The translations under genes and the position numbers were made by a program. Shown here one piece after another: positions 46,064 through 54,136 of a DNA stretch of 64,000 bases. The stretch's first letter is position 1, and each line of letters starts with the position of its first letter. Where the stretch lies: assembly GCF_000473365.1 (NCBI RefSeq), contig NZ_KI421517.1, positions 4,068,001 to 4,132,000 of the forward strand, given 5' to 3'. The stretch comes from Adhaeribacter aquaticus DSM 16391 (GTDB taxonomy: Bacteria > Bacteroidota > Bacteroidia > Cytophagales > Hymenobacteraceae). A model generated the notes under the pieces. It was not told the origin of the DNA, ran no database searches, and saw only the letters and a list, made by a program, of their open reading frames with translations.

Positions 46064-46459
46064 ATGGATTTTATTATCAACCTGCTTGTAAGCGCTGGTG
46101 TCCTTTTATTACTATCGTATGCCATGCCGCAAATTCATGTAAAAAGCTTTGCCACGGCACTTTGGGTAGCATTGCTCATTGGTATTTTTAATGCTACTAT
46201 TGGCTTTTTGCTTCGGTTGCCACTTAACCTGGTTACATTATTCTTATTACAGTTTGTAGTCCGGTTAATAGTAACGGCTGTTATTATTAAAATAGTAGAT
46301 AAACTAGTTCGGAACTTTAAAGTGGATGGGTTTTGGCCTGCACTTATATTAGCCATTGCTCTAGCCATTGCTAGTACATTAGTAGACCGGGCCCGGACAG
46401 ATGAAAGTGAATATGGCTACGAAAGCCTTGTAAATAAACAGGAGTTGTTACTAACCTAA
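46064..46459 (+). CDS. Phage holin family 4-like membrane protein
   Basis: A 131-aa protein with four transmembrane helices and the pattern of the Phage_holin_4_2/YvlD family: MDFIINLLVSAGVLLLLSYA, an internal PQIHVKSFATALWVALLIG, a central hydrophobic hairpin with NLVTLFLLQF, then FKVDGFWPALILAIALAIAS. Despite the name, chromosomal copies are not phage genes and their role is unknown; there are no phage genes nearby. It ends with a clear terminator. Confidence 0.8.
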   Translation: MDFIINLLVSAGVLLLLSYAMPQIHVKSFATALWVALLIGIFNATIGFLLRLPLNLVTLFLLQFVVRLIVTAVIIKIVDKLVRNFKVDGFWPALILAIALAIASTLVDRARTDESEYGYESLVNKQELLLT

Positions 46460-46480
46460 GTAAGCACTAATTAAAAAATA

Positions 46481-46516
46481 AAAAGCCTGGATCAAATTCG
46501 ATTCAGGCTTTTTTGT
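46481..46516 (+). terminator. Terminator after the holin-like gene
   Basis: AAAAGCCTGGATC (46481-46493) pairs with GATTCAGGCTTTT (46500-46512, one G-U) and is followed by TTGTTTTT. Confidence 0.88.
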
Positions 46517-46577
46517 TTTTAATCCTTTTACTGCTGGGAAAAATAATTTCAATATATATTATTCTGTTTCGCAAGTA

Positions 46578-46593
46578 GGGTAGGGGGGGAGGG
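46578..46593 (+). other. Putative G-quadruplex motif
   Basis: Runs of 3, 7 and 3 G's separated by TA and A give four G3 tracts with loops of 2, 1 and 1 bases. This is the densest G-run in the window and stands in otherwise very AT-rich noncoding DNA, 64 bp after a terminator. Confidence 0.6.
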
Positions 46594-46910
46594 TAACACC
46601 AACTAATAATTACAAAAAATCATAACCTTTAATAGATTGATATCAAATCAAATTTTGTCTCTTATATAAAGTAAGTTAAATATCCCTCCTTATCCGCAGT
46701 AAAATACACTAATACATTACAGCAATTAACAAAGCAACATCATTATAAAAACATCACTAAATTACACTACAAGACAGTCTTATTTTAATAGATATTTTAA
46801 TATCAAACACAGTCAAATAAGGACTATAGAGGAAAACATCTTTAGATCAAACAAAAGAACCATATCTTATAAATACCCATATATTAAACCGCTCTTAAAT
46901 TTCATGACTT

Positions 46911-46950
46911 GATAAATAAGATAAATATAAGATTTCTTTAAAGATAAATA
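46911..46950 (+). repeat. Three direct GATAAATA repeats in AT-rich DNA
   Basis: GATAAATA occurs at 46911-46918, 46920-46927 and 46943-46950, and a GATAAAGG at 46970. Within the 645-bp gene-less stretch 46460-47104 this is the A/T-only core that lies next to the DnaA-box-like cluster. It could be a duplex-unwinding element, or chance in AT-rich DNA. Confidence 0.4.
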
Positions 46951-46980
46951 TTAAGTATTTTTTGATGTAGATAAAGGCAA

Positions 46981-47036
46981 GTTTTCCACCATGTGGAAAA
47001 CCTATAGTTATCCATAAAATAAAATTCTTATTCACA
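46981..47036 (+). other. Inverted repeat and DnaA-box-like cluster (origin-like)
   Basis: GTTTTCCAC-CAT-GTGGAAAAC (46981-47001) is a perfect 9-bp inverted repeat made of two TTTTCCAC(A/C) sites facing each other. TTATCCATA follows at 47008-47016 and TTATTCACA, an exact TTATNCACA DnaA box, at 47028-47036; TTATCCGCA lies farther upstream at 46690-46698. Clustered boxes beside A/T-only repeats resemble a replication origin, but dnaA, parA, gidA or other usual neighbours are not in the window, so this is a suggestion only. The inverted repeat could equally be a regulator site for the zinc-ribbon gene. Confidence 0.35.
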
Positions 47037-47104
47037 ATTCTTATATTTAGTATTTACTGTCTTATATTTACAGTGTTAATTTATCCCATTTATTAAGGTA
47101 TAGT

Positions 47105-48274
47105 ATGGTAGAAGCTAATTGTATAAATTGCCAGGAAGGCTTGGTTACCGGGGCAGTGTTTTGTCAAAACTGTGGGCATCAAGTAAGGTGTAAAGCATGC
47201 CAGGAGTTAATTGTTCCGGGAGCGAAGCATTGTATTGGTTGTGGCGTTGCGGTAGGAAAAACTTACGATTCAGAAGTTACCCGCTCTTTTAATACAATAA
47301 AGTTTAAAGAAGATAAAGAAGGACGTTCGTATGAAATAGAATTTACTAATGATGTCGGGAAAGAGATTAAAGATGTTTTAGCCGACATACTAAAGAATAA
47401 AATATATTTACCAGCGGAGCCAGTAGCCTTGCCGGTTGAGATCCGAAATAACCCTCTTTTAAAATCACCTGTTGTAGAAAATGATCCTTTACCGGAAAAA
47501 GAAAAATTGACAGCATATACTGCAAAGGAAGAAAGTAATCCCTATCCGCATTTGAATGATTTGGAATTAAATCTGGAGTGCCGGGAAAATGAATGGATAT
47601 TACTCTTTGCTTTTTACCTTTCGGATTTTGGTACCACCACATTTTCGAAAGATAAAGTCTGGACCCTTTATAAAGATAAACGGAAAACCGAGACGAGGTT
47701 TAAAAATTTAGGTACTAACTGGAAAAGTTTATTTAAAAAATATATTTCTACAGTAAAAGAGAATGAGTTTCGAATTACCCCACAGGGACTGGATAAAGTT
47801 AAAAACTTACTTAATCCTAGTAATGATGACAGAAGCGGAACTTCTGACAAAAAGTATGGAAGTATAAACTGGGAAAAAGGAACTGGCCCCAGAAATTCCC
47901 CGGTGTCCCGGAAAATTGTAGCCAACACCATTCATCAGGAACCATTTGATATTTATCAGGCAAATAATAAGGAATCTTTGGAAAGTTTCTTTACCCGGAA
48001 AAGACCTGGAAGTGGCAACCCTAACCGAATCATTACAATTGCCTATTATATAACTAAAATTAATCAGCAACCTTATTTTACCGAAGGTAACATTGATTTT
48101 GCTTACCGCATCCTGAACCTGGGAGGAAAACCAGTGCATTTGAAACAGGTTATTATAAACCTAAAGAATGACCGCGTTTGGTTTCAGCGAGTAACAGAAG
48201 GAGGCAAGAGTGGCTGGCGGTTAACCAGGCAAGCGGAAATTTATGTAGAAGAAAAACTTCCGCAGTTTAATTAA
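47105..48274 (+). CDS. Double zinc-ribbon protein with tandem C-terminal domains of unknown function
   Basis: A 389-aa cytoplasmic protein. Two N-terminal zinc ribbons use C6/C9/C20/C23 and C29/C32/C43/C46. After a charged linker there are two domains of about 85 residues with weak mutual similarity, about 155-240 (WILLFAFYLSDFGTTTFSKD ... FRITPQGLDKVKNLL) and about 300-388 (IITIAYYITKINQQPYFTEG ... WRLTRQAEIYVEEKL). The pattern, helical start then a short beta wing near the end, is reminiscent of winged-helix units. I know no named family. It is monocistronic, with an unusually long AT-rich 5' region and a perfect terminator after it. Confidence 0.7.
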   Translation: MVEANCINCQEGLVTGAVFCQNCGHQVRCKACQELIVPGAKHCIGCGVAVGKTYDSEVTRSFNTIKFKEDKEGRSYEIEFTNDVGKEIKDVLADILKNKIYLPAEPVALPVEIRNNPLLKSPVVENDPLPEKEKLTAYTAKEESNPYPHLNDLELNLECRENEWILLFAFYLSDFGTTTFSKDKVWTLYKDKRKTETRFKNLGTNWKSLFKKYISTVKENEFRITPQGLDKVKNLLNPSNDDRSGTSDKKYGSINWEKGTGPRNSPVSRKIVANTIHQEPFDIYQANNKESLESFFTRKRPGSGNPNRIITIAYYITKINQQPYFTEGNIDFAYRILNLGGKPVHLKQVIINLKNDRVWFQRVTEGGKSGWRLTRQAEIYVEEKLPQFN

Positions 48275-48388
48275 AATACCTGAAGATTCAGAGCTACATA
48301 ATTTAACATAATAAATAAAATAAAATTTGTATAATAAGTATATTCAAGAACCTTAAATTTGGTTTGGTAAAAAGGTTACGGTTATTTT

Positions 48389-48433
48389 AAAAGCCAGAAT
48401 AAATAATATTAACAATTATTTATTCTGGCTTTT
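48389..48433. terminator. Bidirectional terminator after the zinc-ribbon gene
   Basis: A perfect 19-bp stem (48389-48407 with 48415-48433), core AAAAGCCAGAATAAATAAT, 7-nt loop. It overlaps the last codons of the small minus-strand ORF and would stop plus-strand transcription from the zinc-ribbon gene. Confidence 0.85.
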
Positions 48434-48561
48434 AGCTTCCGTGCTTCTTCCCGCACAAAGTTTCTTTCTTTAGAGGCTTTTACCTGCCCGTTTATAAAAA
48501 TAATAACAGCTCCTATAAAAAGAAACAGGGTAATAAAGTTTAATAATTGTAAAGATTCCAT
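48409..48561 (-). CDS. Possible 50-residue single-span membrane protein
   Basis: A short frame starting at ATG 48561: one hydrophobic helix (LLNFITLFLFIGAVIIFING) followed by a strongly basic cytoplasmic tail (KASKERNFVREEARKLKARI), obeying the positive-inside rule. The composition is protein-like, and a terminator stem covers its end. It is short, has no recognised family and has no clear promoter, so it may not be real. An in-frame upstream extension to 48642 would add 27 less plausible residues. Confidence 0.4.
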   Translation of the reverse strand: MESLQLLNFITLFLFIGAVIIFINGQVKASKERNFVREEARKLKARINNC

Positions 48562-48986
48562 CTTGAGTTTATAAGTTAAATTTAAGTTATAGGCGTTTTT
48601 ATAAGCAGGAAAGTTTAAATCTCGATAAATTGAGTAAAGCACTTTCTTTAATCTGTTCTCATTGGTTCAAATAGAGAGGTCTAAATTATAAACCTATTTC
48701 TAATAGAAGCTTCGGGTATTTTCTCCAAACATTGACTTCCTTTCGTTTATTCAAATCTGTTTTAATTAGGAATGGAGAAATTATAATAGTATAACTCATG
48801 TAAGTGAATTCATTTAGTTAATTTATCTTATTCACCACATGGAATTATAGGTTAATTATTATTAGTTGTTTTAATTTTACGTGCCCATCAACAAAGAGTA
48901 TTTTAAAAGTAATTGATACTATGTAGTCTGGAATCCGGCAATTATCTCATTTCAGAAAAACCTACTTAAATTACTTATTATAAACT

Positions 48987-49027
48987 AATTATCTGCATGT
49001 TTATGTAAATAAACCAGATAATTTTTT
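48987..49027 (+). terminator. Orphan intrinsic terminator with no gene upstream
   Basis: AATTATCTG (48987-48995) pairs with CAGATAATT (49015-49023); an inner stem TTTAT/ATAAA (49000-49013) extends it, and a T-run follows directly (T22-T27 of the 49021 block). The minus strand has no matching T-run, so it terminates plus-strand RNA although no plus-strand gene lies between 48274 and here. Confidence 0.55.
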
Positions 49028-49458
49028 AAGGTACAGTTAAAGCTTATTTAATAAATAAAATCACTAAAGTTGCAATAGCTTAAAACCCAAATTTCCCTTT
49101 CTTAACCCAGAGCGTATTAGCTACTACTACCTTAAACTTATTTGATTTATTATAAGCACAGGTTGCATTATGAGTAAACCGCCAAACCTTGTTTAAATGG
49201 CCATCAAAATAGTTAACCGAAAATATTAATGGCTCCATAAGGGGTTAGTATTAAATTAATACTTAAATCATGACTTACATTCCCGTAGTTATACGTGGTA
49301 CTTGTAAAAACACTTAGATATTTTCTAAGAATTTTTATCTTTTATTATGCAAATTTCTAAAAAAGCACCTCTTCAACTAAGTCTGTCAAAAATACACACA
49401 ATTATTTTCTAAATTAAATTTTATTTAACCCTATTTTATTATAGTATTTTTTGATCAC

Positions 49459-49499
49459 CTATAACACCTATTCTATTTTTTCCTGAATAGGTGTTATAG
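49459..49499. repeat. Perfect 15-bp inverted repeat
   Basis: CTATAACACCTATTC (49459-49473) and GAATAGGTGTTATAG (49485-49499) flank an 11-nt loop containing TTTTTT. No T-run follows on either side, so it is a less typical terminator; an operator or RNA structure ahead of the 49628 gene is possible. Confidence 0.6.
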
Positions 49500-49627
49500 T
49501 TAGTCAGAACTAAATTCCTGGTTTAGAGTACATCATATAAAACCTATTGAAATCCTCCCGAATTTACCCTGCTCAACCTATTAGTCAATATATAGAAGCT
49601 AAACTTTAAATTTTTTAATTCAAGATT

Positions 49628-50101
49628 ATGCAAAAACGAATAATAGATCAGGTTGTCTCTAATAAAGACCAAGTCCAGCTGAGTTGGCTCAACCTGGAGC
49701 AAAAGGCATTGGTTGAAATAACATCAGAAGATGAAGCCTTTCCCATTGAAAATTCTTTTTCTGATACCGAAGGAGCAGGCTGGAAGGCTGGTAAATCAGG
49801 AAAGCAAACGATAAGAATTATTTTTGATGAACCACAGGACATTAAGTTGATTAGACTTAAATTTTGTGAAAAGGACCAAACCCGTACCCAAGAATTTCAG
49901 TTGCGTTGGTTACCGGCAAATAACCAGGCTTACAGAGAAATCGTAAGACAACAATTCAATTTCAATCAACCTGATTCTATAACAGAATCAGAAGATTATT
50001 CTGTTGGTTTACAAAACTTGAAAGCTTTAGAGTTACAAATCAATCCAGATATTACTAATAAGGAAAGTTTTGCTACGCTGGCCAAATTTCAAATAAGTTA
50101 A
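49628..50101 (+). CDS. Hypothetical protein, galactose-binding-like (F5/8 type C-like) fold
   Basis: A 157-aa protein without signal peptide or membrane segment. The middle (ENSFSDTEGAGWKAGKSGKQ, then TIRIIFDEPQDIKLIRLKF and RTQEFQLRW) has the succession of strands typical of discoidin/F5/8 type C-like jelly rolls, and ALELQINPDITN resembles the last strands. A cytoplasmic carbohydrate- or ligand-binding role is inferred weakly. It is an isolated gene between gene-less regions with a 25-bp terminator stem 55 bp downstream. Confidence 0.65.
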   Translation: MQKRIIDQVVSNKDQVQLSWLNLEQKALVEITSEDEAFPIENSFSDTEGAGWKAGKSGKQTIRIIFDEPQDIKLIRLKFCEKDQTRTQEFQLRWLPANNQAYREIVRQQFNFNQPDSITESEDYSVGLQNLKALELQINPDITNKESFATLAKFQIS

Positions 50102-50156
50102 GCTTAAGGATGTATTGATAAAAAAAGCATCCAAATTAATAGCTGTATATAACTAA

Positions 50157-50212
50157 AACATCACTAAATCAAAAAGCCACTTTTATTAGTGGCTTTTTGA
50201 TTTAGTGATGTT
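50157..50212. terminator. Very long perfect terminator hairpin
   Basis: Perfect 25-bp stem (50157-50181 with 50188-50212), 6-nt loop; core AAAAAGCCACT / AGTGGCTTTTT. It should end transcription from the 49628 gene. The outer arm AAAACATCACTAAAT (50155-50169) also occurs at 46748-46762. Confidence 0.75.
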
Positions 50213-50508
50213 AATAATAAGAACAGAACTATAAAACAGCAACTTCTACTGGTATAAAAAGCGCCGGAAATGATTTAAATAGAACTGGTTTAAAGGAGTT
50301 GAAAGGATATTGTAAAATGTACATTATTGATTATCAATACAAACCTTTTTTAAAGGTAATATTCTGAGAATAAGCTACATTGGAGAAAATTTATTTAAAT
50401 TATAAAGATTTTCAAATGTTCTAGTTGAATTTAATTTAAAAATTGTCTCTTTTTATTTCAAAAATTATAAGAAAGAGGTAGTTTTGTTCAGGAAAAACAA
50501 AGTTAATA
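50213..50508 (+). promoter_or_regulatory. ppc upstream region with exact -7 box
   Basis: TAGTTTTG at 50479-50486 matches TAnnTTTG and is 22 bp from the ppc ATG, implying a leader of about 15 nt. No good TTTG lies 17-23 bp upstream. The rest of this roughly 300-bp AT-rich stretch shows no gene. Confidence 0.4.
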
Positions 50509-53082
50509 ATGAATCCTTACGCCAATAATCCCTTACAAGTATTTAAAACGCTAGTAGGGTTTAAGTACGAAATGTATAACAGCCTCTTTTCTTCGCTTCC
50601 CTTTTACCGGGTAGAGAAAACAGGTGTATTATTGTCTTTATTTTTACTTCATTGCGAAGACGGTTTAGTCAAACATTCCAGCCCCAATGAAATAATAGAT
50701 TCGTTTTTCCAGCAATACACCGGCTTCGAAACCGATCAGGAAAAAATTGATTTACTTTTCCGGTTTGTTCAGTTTGCTGAACGCCAGGTGGTATTGTTTG
50801 ATGCCCTGGAGGATGCTGCTTTCAACCAGATAAACGATATGCAAGGTATCGGAACAATTAAGCATTTGGAAGGTAATGTAATTCAGAACCGGGCACAAGG
50901 TTTATTATCAGCCAAGTTAAGAGATTTTGCCGTTCGTTTGGTTTTAACGGCTCATCCCACTCAGTTTTACCCAAGCGAAGTATTAGGCATTATTAATGAC
51001 TTATCTAAGGCTTTGGATAGTGATAATACGGCCTTGGCCAATTCTTACCTACAACAATTGGGGAAGACTCCTTTCTTTAAACAAGAAAAACCTACCCCAT
51101 ACGATGAAGCGGTAAACCTGATCTGGTTCCTGGAAAATGTGTTTTATCCGGCTGCTGGCCAAATTCTATCATACTTTAAAAACCAATTCCCTAACGCTAT
51201 TGATAAGAATTCAATTATCAGAATGGGCTTTTGGCCAGGCGGCGACCGCGATGGTAATCCATTTGTAAATGCAGAAATTACTTTAAATGTAGCTGAAGCA
51301 TTAAGGGGCGGCATTATCAAATCCTATTACATGGATGTGCGCAAGCTGAAAAAAAGGTTGACATTTAAGCGGGTAGCCCCGGTATTAGCCGAATTAGAAC
51401 AAAAGCTGTACAACAATATTTTTGTTCCGGGTTTCAAAACTGATATAACCAAAGAAGAAATTATAGCTACCCTGCAAGAAATTCGGGAAACTATTATTCG
51501 CTTGCATAATGGTTTATTTATTAACCAAGTAGATAACCTGATTAATAAAGTAGAGCTGTTCGGTCTTTATTTTGCTTCTCTGGATATTCGCCAGGATAGC
51601 TCGGTACATAACCATTTAATTGAAGTTATTTCAGAATATACCCCGGCTTTACCTGATAATTACAAAGAGCTACCAGAGGAAGAAAAAATTGAACTGCTTC
51701 TGAATGTTAACCAAACCTTAGATCCTGCTTTTTTCGAAAATGAGCTATTCCGGGATATTTTAGAAACCATTCCGGCAATAAAAACCATCCAGAAAACAAA
51801 TGGCGAAGAGGGTTGCCACCGCTACATCATTAGCCACAGCACCAGCGCTATAAACGTACTGGAGGTTTATAGCTTGTTTTTGTTAAGTGGTTACCAAAAA
51901 GAAGAAATCTCCATAGATATTGTTCCACTTTTTGAAACCATTGAAGATTTAAAAAATGCCGCTGATGTTATGCAGAAGCTTTATGAAAATAAAGTTTACC
52001 GCGAACACCTGAACCGCCGTAAAAATATTCAAACCATTATGCTGGGATTCTCAGATGGTACCAAGGATGGTGGTTACTTAATGGCTAATTATAGTATTTA
52101 TAAAGCGAAGGTAACCTTAAGCTACCTGTCGCAACAATACGGCATAGAGGTGGTCTTTTTTGATGGCCGGGGTGGGCCTCCAGCCAGAGGTGGTGGTAAA
52201 ACGCACCAGTTTTATGCCTCCAGAGGGCGGGATATTTCTACTAAAGAAATTCAATTAACGATTCAGGGGCAAACCATTAGTTCTAACTTTGGCACCATAG
52301 ATGCCGCCCGGTTTAATTTAGAGCAACTTCTTAATGCTGGTATCAGTAACGCCCTTTTTTCTACCAAAGAGAAAACCTTAACTGACGCTGAAGAAGACCT
52401 ATTAGTAACGTTGGCCAGAGAAAGTTATGAAGCTTACAGCACCCTAAAAGAGCACCCGGAGTTTTTAGAGTATTTAAACTATGTAAGCCCATTGCGGTAT
52501 TATGCCGAAGCTAATATTGGTAGCCGCCCATCTAAACGAAAGAGCGGAACCTTAAACCTGAATGATTTACGGGCTGTTCCTTACGTAGGAGCCTGGAGCC
52601 AGTTAAAACAAAATGTACCCGGTTACTTTGGCGTTGGCCAGGCCTTGGAAAAAATGCATGCAGCCGGTAAGTGGGACCAGGTAAAAGAAATGTATCAGGA
52701 ATCCTTATTCTTTAAAACTTTATTGGATAACTGTGAGATGGCCATGAATAAATGCTGCTTCCCGGTTACGGCTTATCTGGCTGATCACCCGAAATACGGG
52801 GAATTGTGGAACCTGATGCGGGAAGAATACGAGCGGACGAAAAAATACGTGCTGAAGTTATCAGGAGCCTCTGAATTAATGGCCGACAAGCCAATTGATC
52901 AGCTTTCTATCCAGTTACGGCAACGAATTGTTTTACCTTTAGTGGTGATTCAGCAATATGCCTTAACTAAAATCCGGGAAATGGAGGAAAGCGGCGTAGA
53001 CGGACAAGACAAGAAAATCTACGAAAAACTGGTAATGCGTTGCTCTTTTGGAATTATAAATGCCGAGCGAAACTCTGCTTAA
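50509..53082 (+). CDS. ppc: Phosphoenolpyruvate carboxylase (Bacteroidota-type)
   Basis: Converts PEP and bicarbonate to oxaloacetate, refilling the TCA cycle. The 857-aa protein keeps the catalytic His motif VLTAHPTQFYPSEV, the GFWPGGDRDGNPFV motif and the PEP-loop GRGG in VFFDGRGGPPARGGGKTHQF. The region is divergent: E. coli has FHGRGG where this has FDGRGG, and HPTE is replaced by HPTQ. QGQTISSNFG and the C-terminal RNSA (E. coli ends RNTG) also align. It is transcribed alone and has a terminator after it. Confidence 0.93.
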   Translation: MNPYANNPLQVFKTLVGFKYEMYNSLFSSLPFYRVEKTGVLLSLFLLHCEDGLVKHSSPNEIIDSFFQQYTGFETDQEKIDLLFRFVQFAERQVVLFDALEDAAFNQINDMQGIGTIKHLEGNVIQNRAQGLLSAKLRDFAVRLVLTAHPTQFYPSEVLGIINDLSKALDSDNTALANSYLQQLGKTPFFKQEKPTPYDEAVNLIWFLENVFYPAAGQILSYFKNQFPNAIDKNSIIRMGFWPGGDRDGNPFVNAEITLNVAEALRGGIIKSYYMDVRKLKKRLTFKRVAPVLAELEQKLYNNIFVPGFKTDITKEEIIATLQEIRETIIRLHNGLFINQVDNLINKVELFGLYFASLDIRQDSSVHNHLIEVISEYTPALPDNYKELPEEEKIELLLNVNQTLDPAFFENELFRDILETIPAIKTIQKTNGEEGCHRYIISHSTSAINVLEVYSLFLLSGYQKEEISIDIVPLFETIEDLKNAADVMQKLYENKVYREHLNRRKNIQTIMLGFSDGTKDGGYLMANYSIYKAKVTLSYLSQQYGIEVVFFDGRGGPPARGGGKTHQFYASRGRDISTKEIQLTIQGQTISSNFGTIDAARFNLEQLLNAGISNALFSTKEKTLTDAEEDLLVTLARESYEAYSTLKEHPEFLEYLNYVSPLRYYAEANIGSRPSKRKSGTLNLNDLRAVPYVGAWSQLKQNVPGYFGVGQALEKMHAAGKWDQVKEMYQESLFFKTLLDNCEMAMNKCCFPVTAYLADHPKYGELWNLMREEYERTKKYVLKLSGASELMADKPIDQLSIQLRQRIVLPLVVIQQYALTKIREMEESGVDGQDKKIYEKLVMRCSFGIINAERNSA

Positions 53083-53101
53083 AAACTGTCTTTAACAGAA
53101 C

Positions 53102-53136
53102 AAAGCTCTGGTCATAATTCCTGATCAGAGCTTTTT
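53102..53136 (+). terminator. ppc terminator
   Basis: AAAGCTCTGGTCA (53102-53114) pairs with TGATCAGAGCTTT (53122-53134, one G-U), followed by TTCTTTTT. Confidence 0.88.
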
Positions 53137-53159
53137 CTTTTTAAATTTTGCTTAAGATC

Positions 53160-54044
53160 ATGCGCCAGGTACTTCCGGGGTTGCTTTATGCTATGTTATG
53201 GGCTTCTGCTTCAGTAGCCACCAAAATTGGTGTTCAATTTACTCATCCGCTTATATTAGCTAACACCCGTTTTTTTATTGCCGGAGGTTTAATGTTGTTG
53301 TATGTTTATGTTCTGAAACCTACCAACCACCGCTTACCCAAAGGCAAAGAATGGCTACAGCTTATAATTTTCTCACTCCTGAATACTACAATTTATTTAG
53401 GGGCTTTTGTGTTAGCCCTAAAAGAAGTTTCTGCCGGAATTGGCAGTTTATCTACGGCCACCAATCCTTTATTTATCATGGTACTTTCTGCTGTGTGGTT
53501 ACGCCGGAAAATGCGCTGGTACGAAATAGCCGGTATCATTTTAGGTTTAACAGGAGTTTGTTTAGCTACTTACCCGTTATTGGGCAACAGTTATGCAACA
53601 ATTAGTGGCCTTATTATTCTGTTGATTGGAATGCTATCAGTATCAGCGGCTACGGTTTATTATGCCCGTATTACCTGGCATTTACCCAGTATTTCGGTAA
53701 ATGCCTGGCAGGTAATGTTAGGTGGCCTTTTTTTATTTCCATTTACATTATATGCCTCCGAAATAAAAGATACTAACTGGTCTTTAGGATTTTGGGGAGC
53801 TGTATTCTGGTTAATAATTCCAGTATCGGTGGTAGCCCTGCAGTTATGGTTTTTCCTGGTAAAACAAGATGCTGTAAAAGCATCTCTTTGGCTATTTCTT
53901 TGCCCTATATTCGGGTTTATTTATTCCTGGTTTTTATTGGGCGAACCCATAACTTTCTATACTTTTGCTGGAACCGGCTTGGTTATTGGCGGTTTATATT
54001 TAGCACAACGCGAAAAATTTACTCAAAAAGTAAAGGTTCGGTAA
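53160..54044 (+). CDS. EamA/DMT-family transporter
   Basis: A 294-aa inner-membrane protein with ten predicted helices in two EamA repeats: first half LYAMLWASASVATKIGVQF ... VSAGIGSLSTATNPLFIMVL, second half GLIILLIGMLSVSAATVYYA ... LFLCPIFGFIYSWFLLGEPI. Such proteins export metabolites or amino acids; the substrate is unknown. ATG 53160 is preferred to the upstream TTG 53148. It has its own transcription unit after the ppc terminator; the next gene starts 92 bp later. Confidence 0.88.
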   Translation: MRQVLPGLLYAMLWASASVATKIGVQFTHPLILANTRFFIAGGLMLLYVYVLKPTNHRLPKGKEWLQLIIFSLLNTTIYLGAFVLALKEVSAGIGSLSTATNPLFIMVLSAVWLRRKMRWYEIAGIILGLTGVCLATYPLLGNSYATISGLIILLIGMLSVSAATVYYARITWHLPSISVNAWQVMLGGLFLFPFTLYASEIKDTNWSLGFWGAVFWLIIPVSVVALQLWFFLVKQDAVKASLWLFLCPIFGFIYSWFLLGEPITFYTFAGTGLVIGGLYLAQREKFTQKVKVR

Positions 54045-54136
54045 TTCTTTTATTCAAAGGCTAGGCTTAAATTAATTTTCTTCCTTTTAGACGAAATAGA
54101 AAAGTAAGAAGAGTGATTAGGCTTACTTCCCATACT

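Larger units (their letters stand above)
48562..49627. other. Gene-less AT-rich region of about 1.07 kb
   Basis: No ORF of credible length on either strand. It contains an orphan plus-strand terminator (48987-49027) and a perfect 15-bp inverted repeat (49459-49499). Base composition is more AT-rich than flanking genes, and no decayed gene could be recognised by eye. A small RNA, a regulatory region for the gene at 49628, or remnants of lost genes are all possible. Confidence 0.6.

Noticed and set aside
46064-46459. Prophage remnant suggested by the holin-like gene
   Set aside because: No endolysin, structural, integrase or att-like repeat is near; chromosomal holin-4-like membrane proteins are common outside phages.
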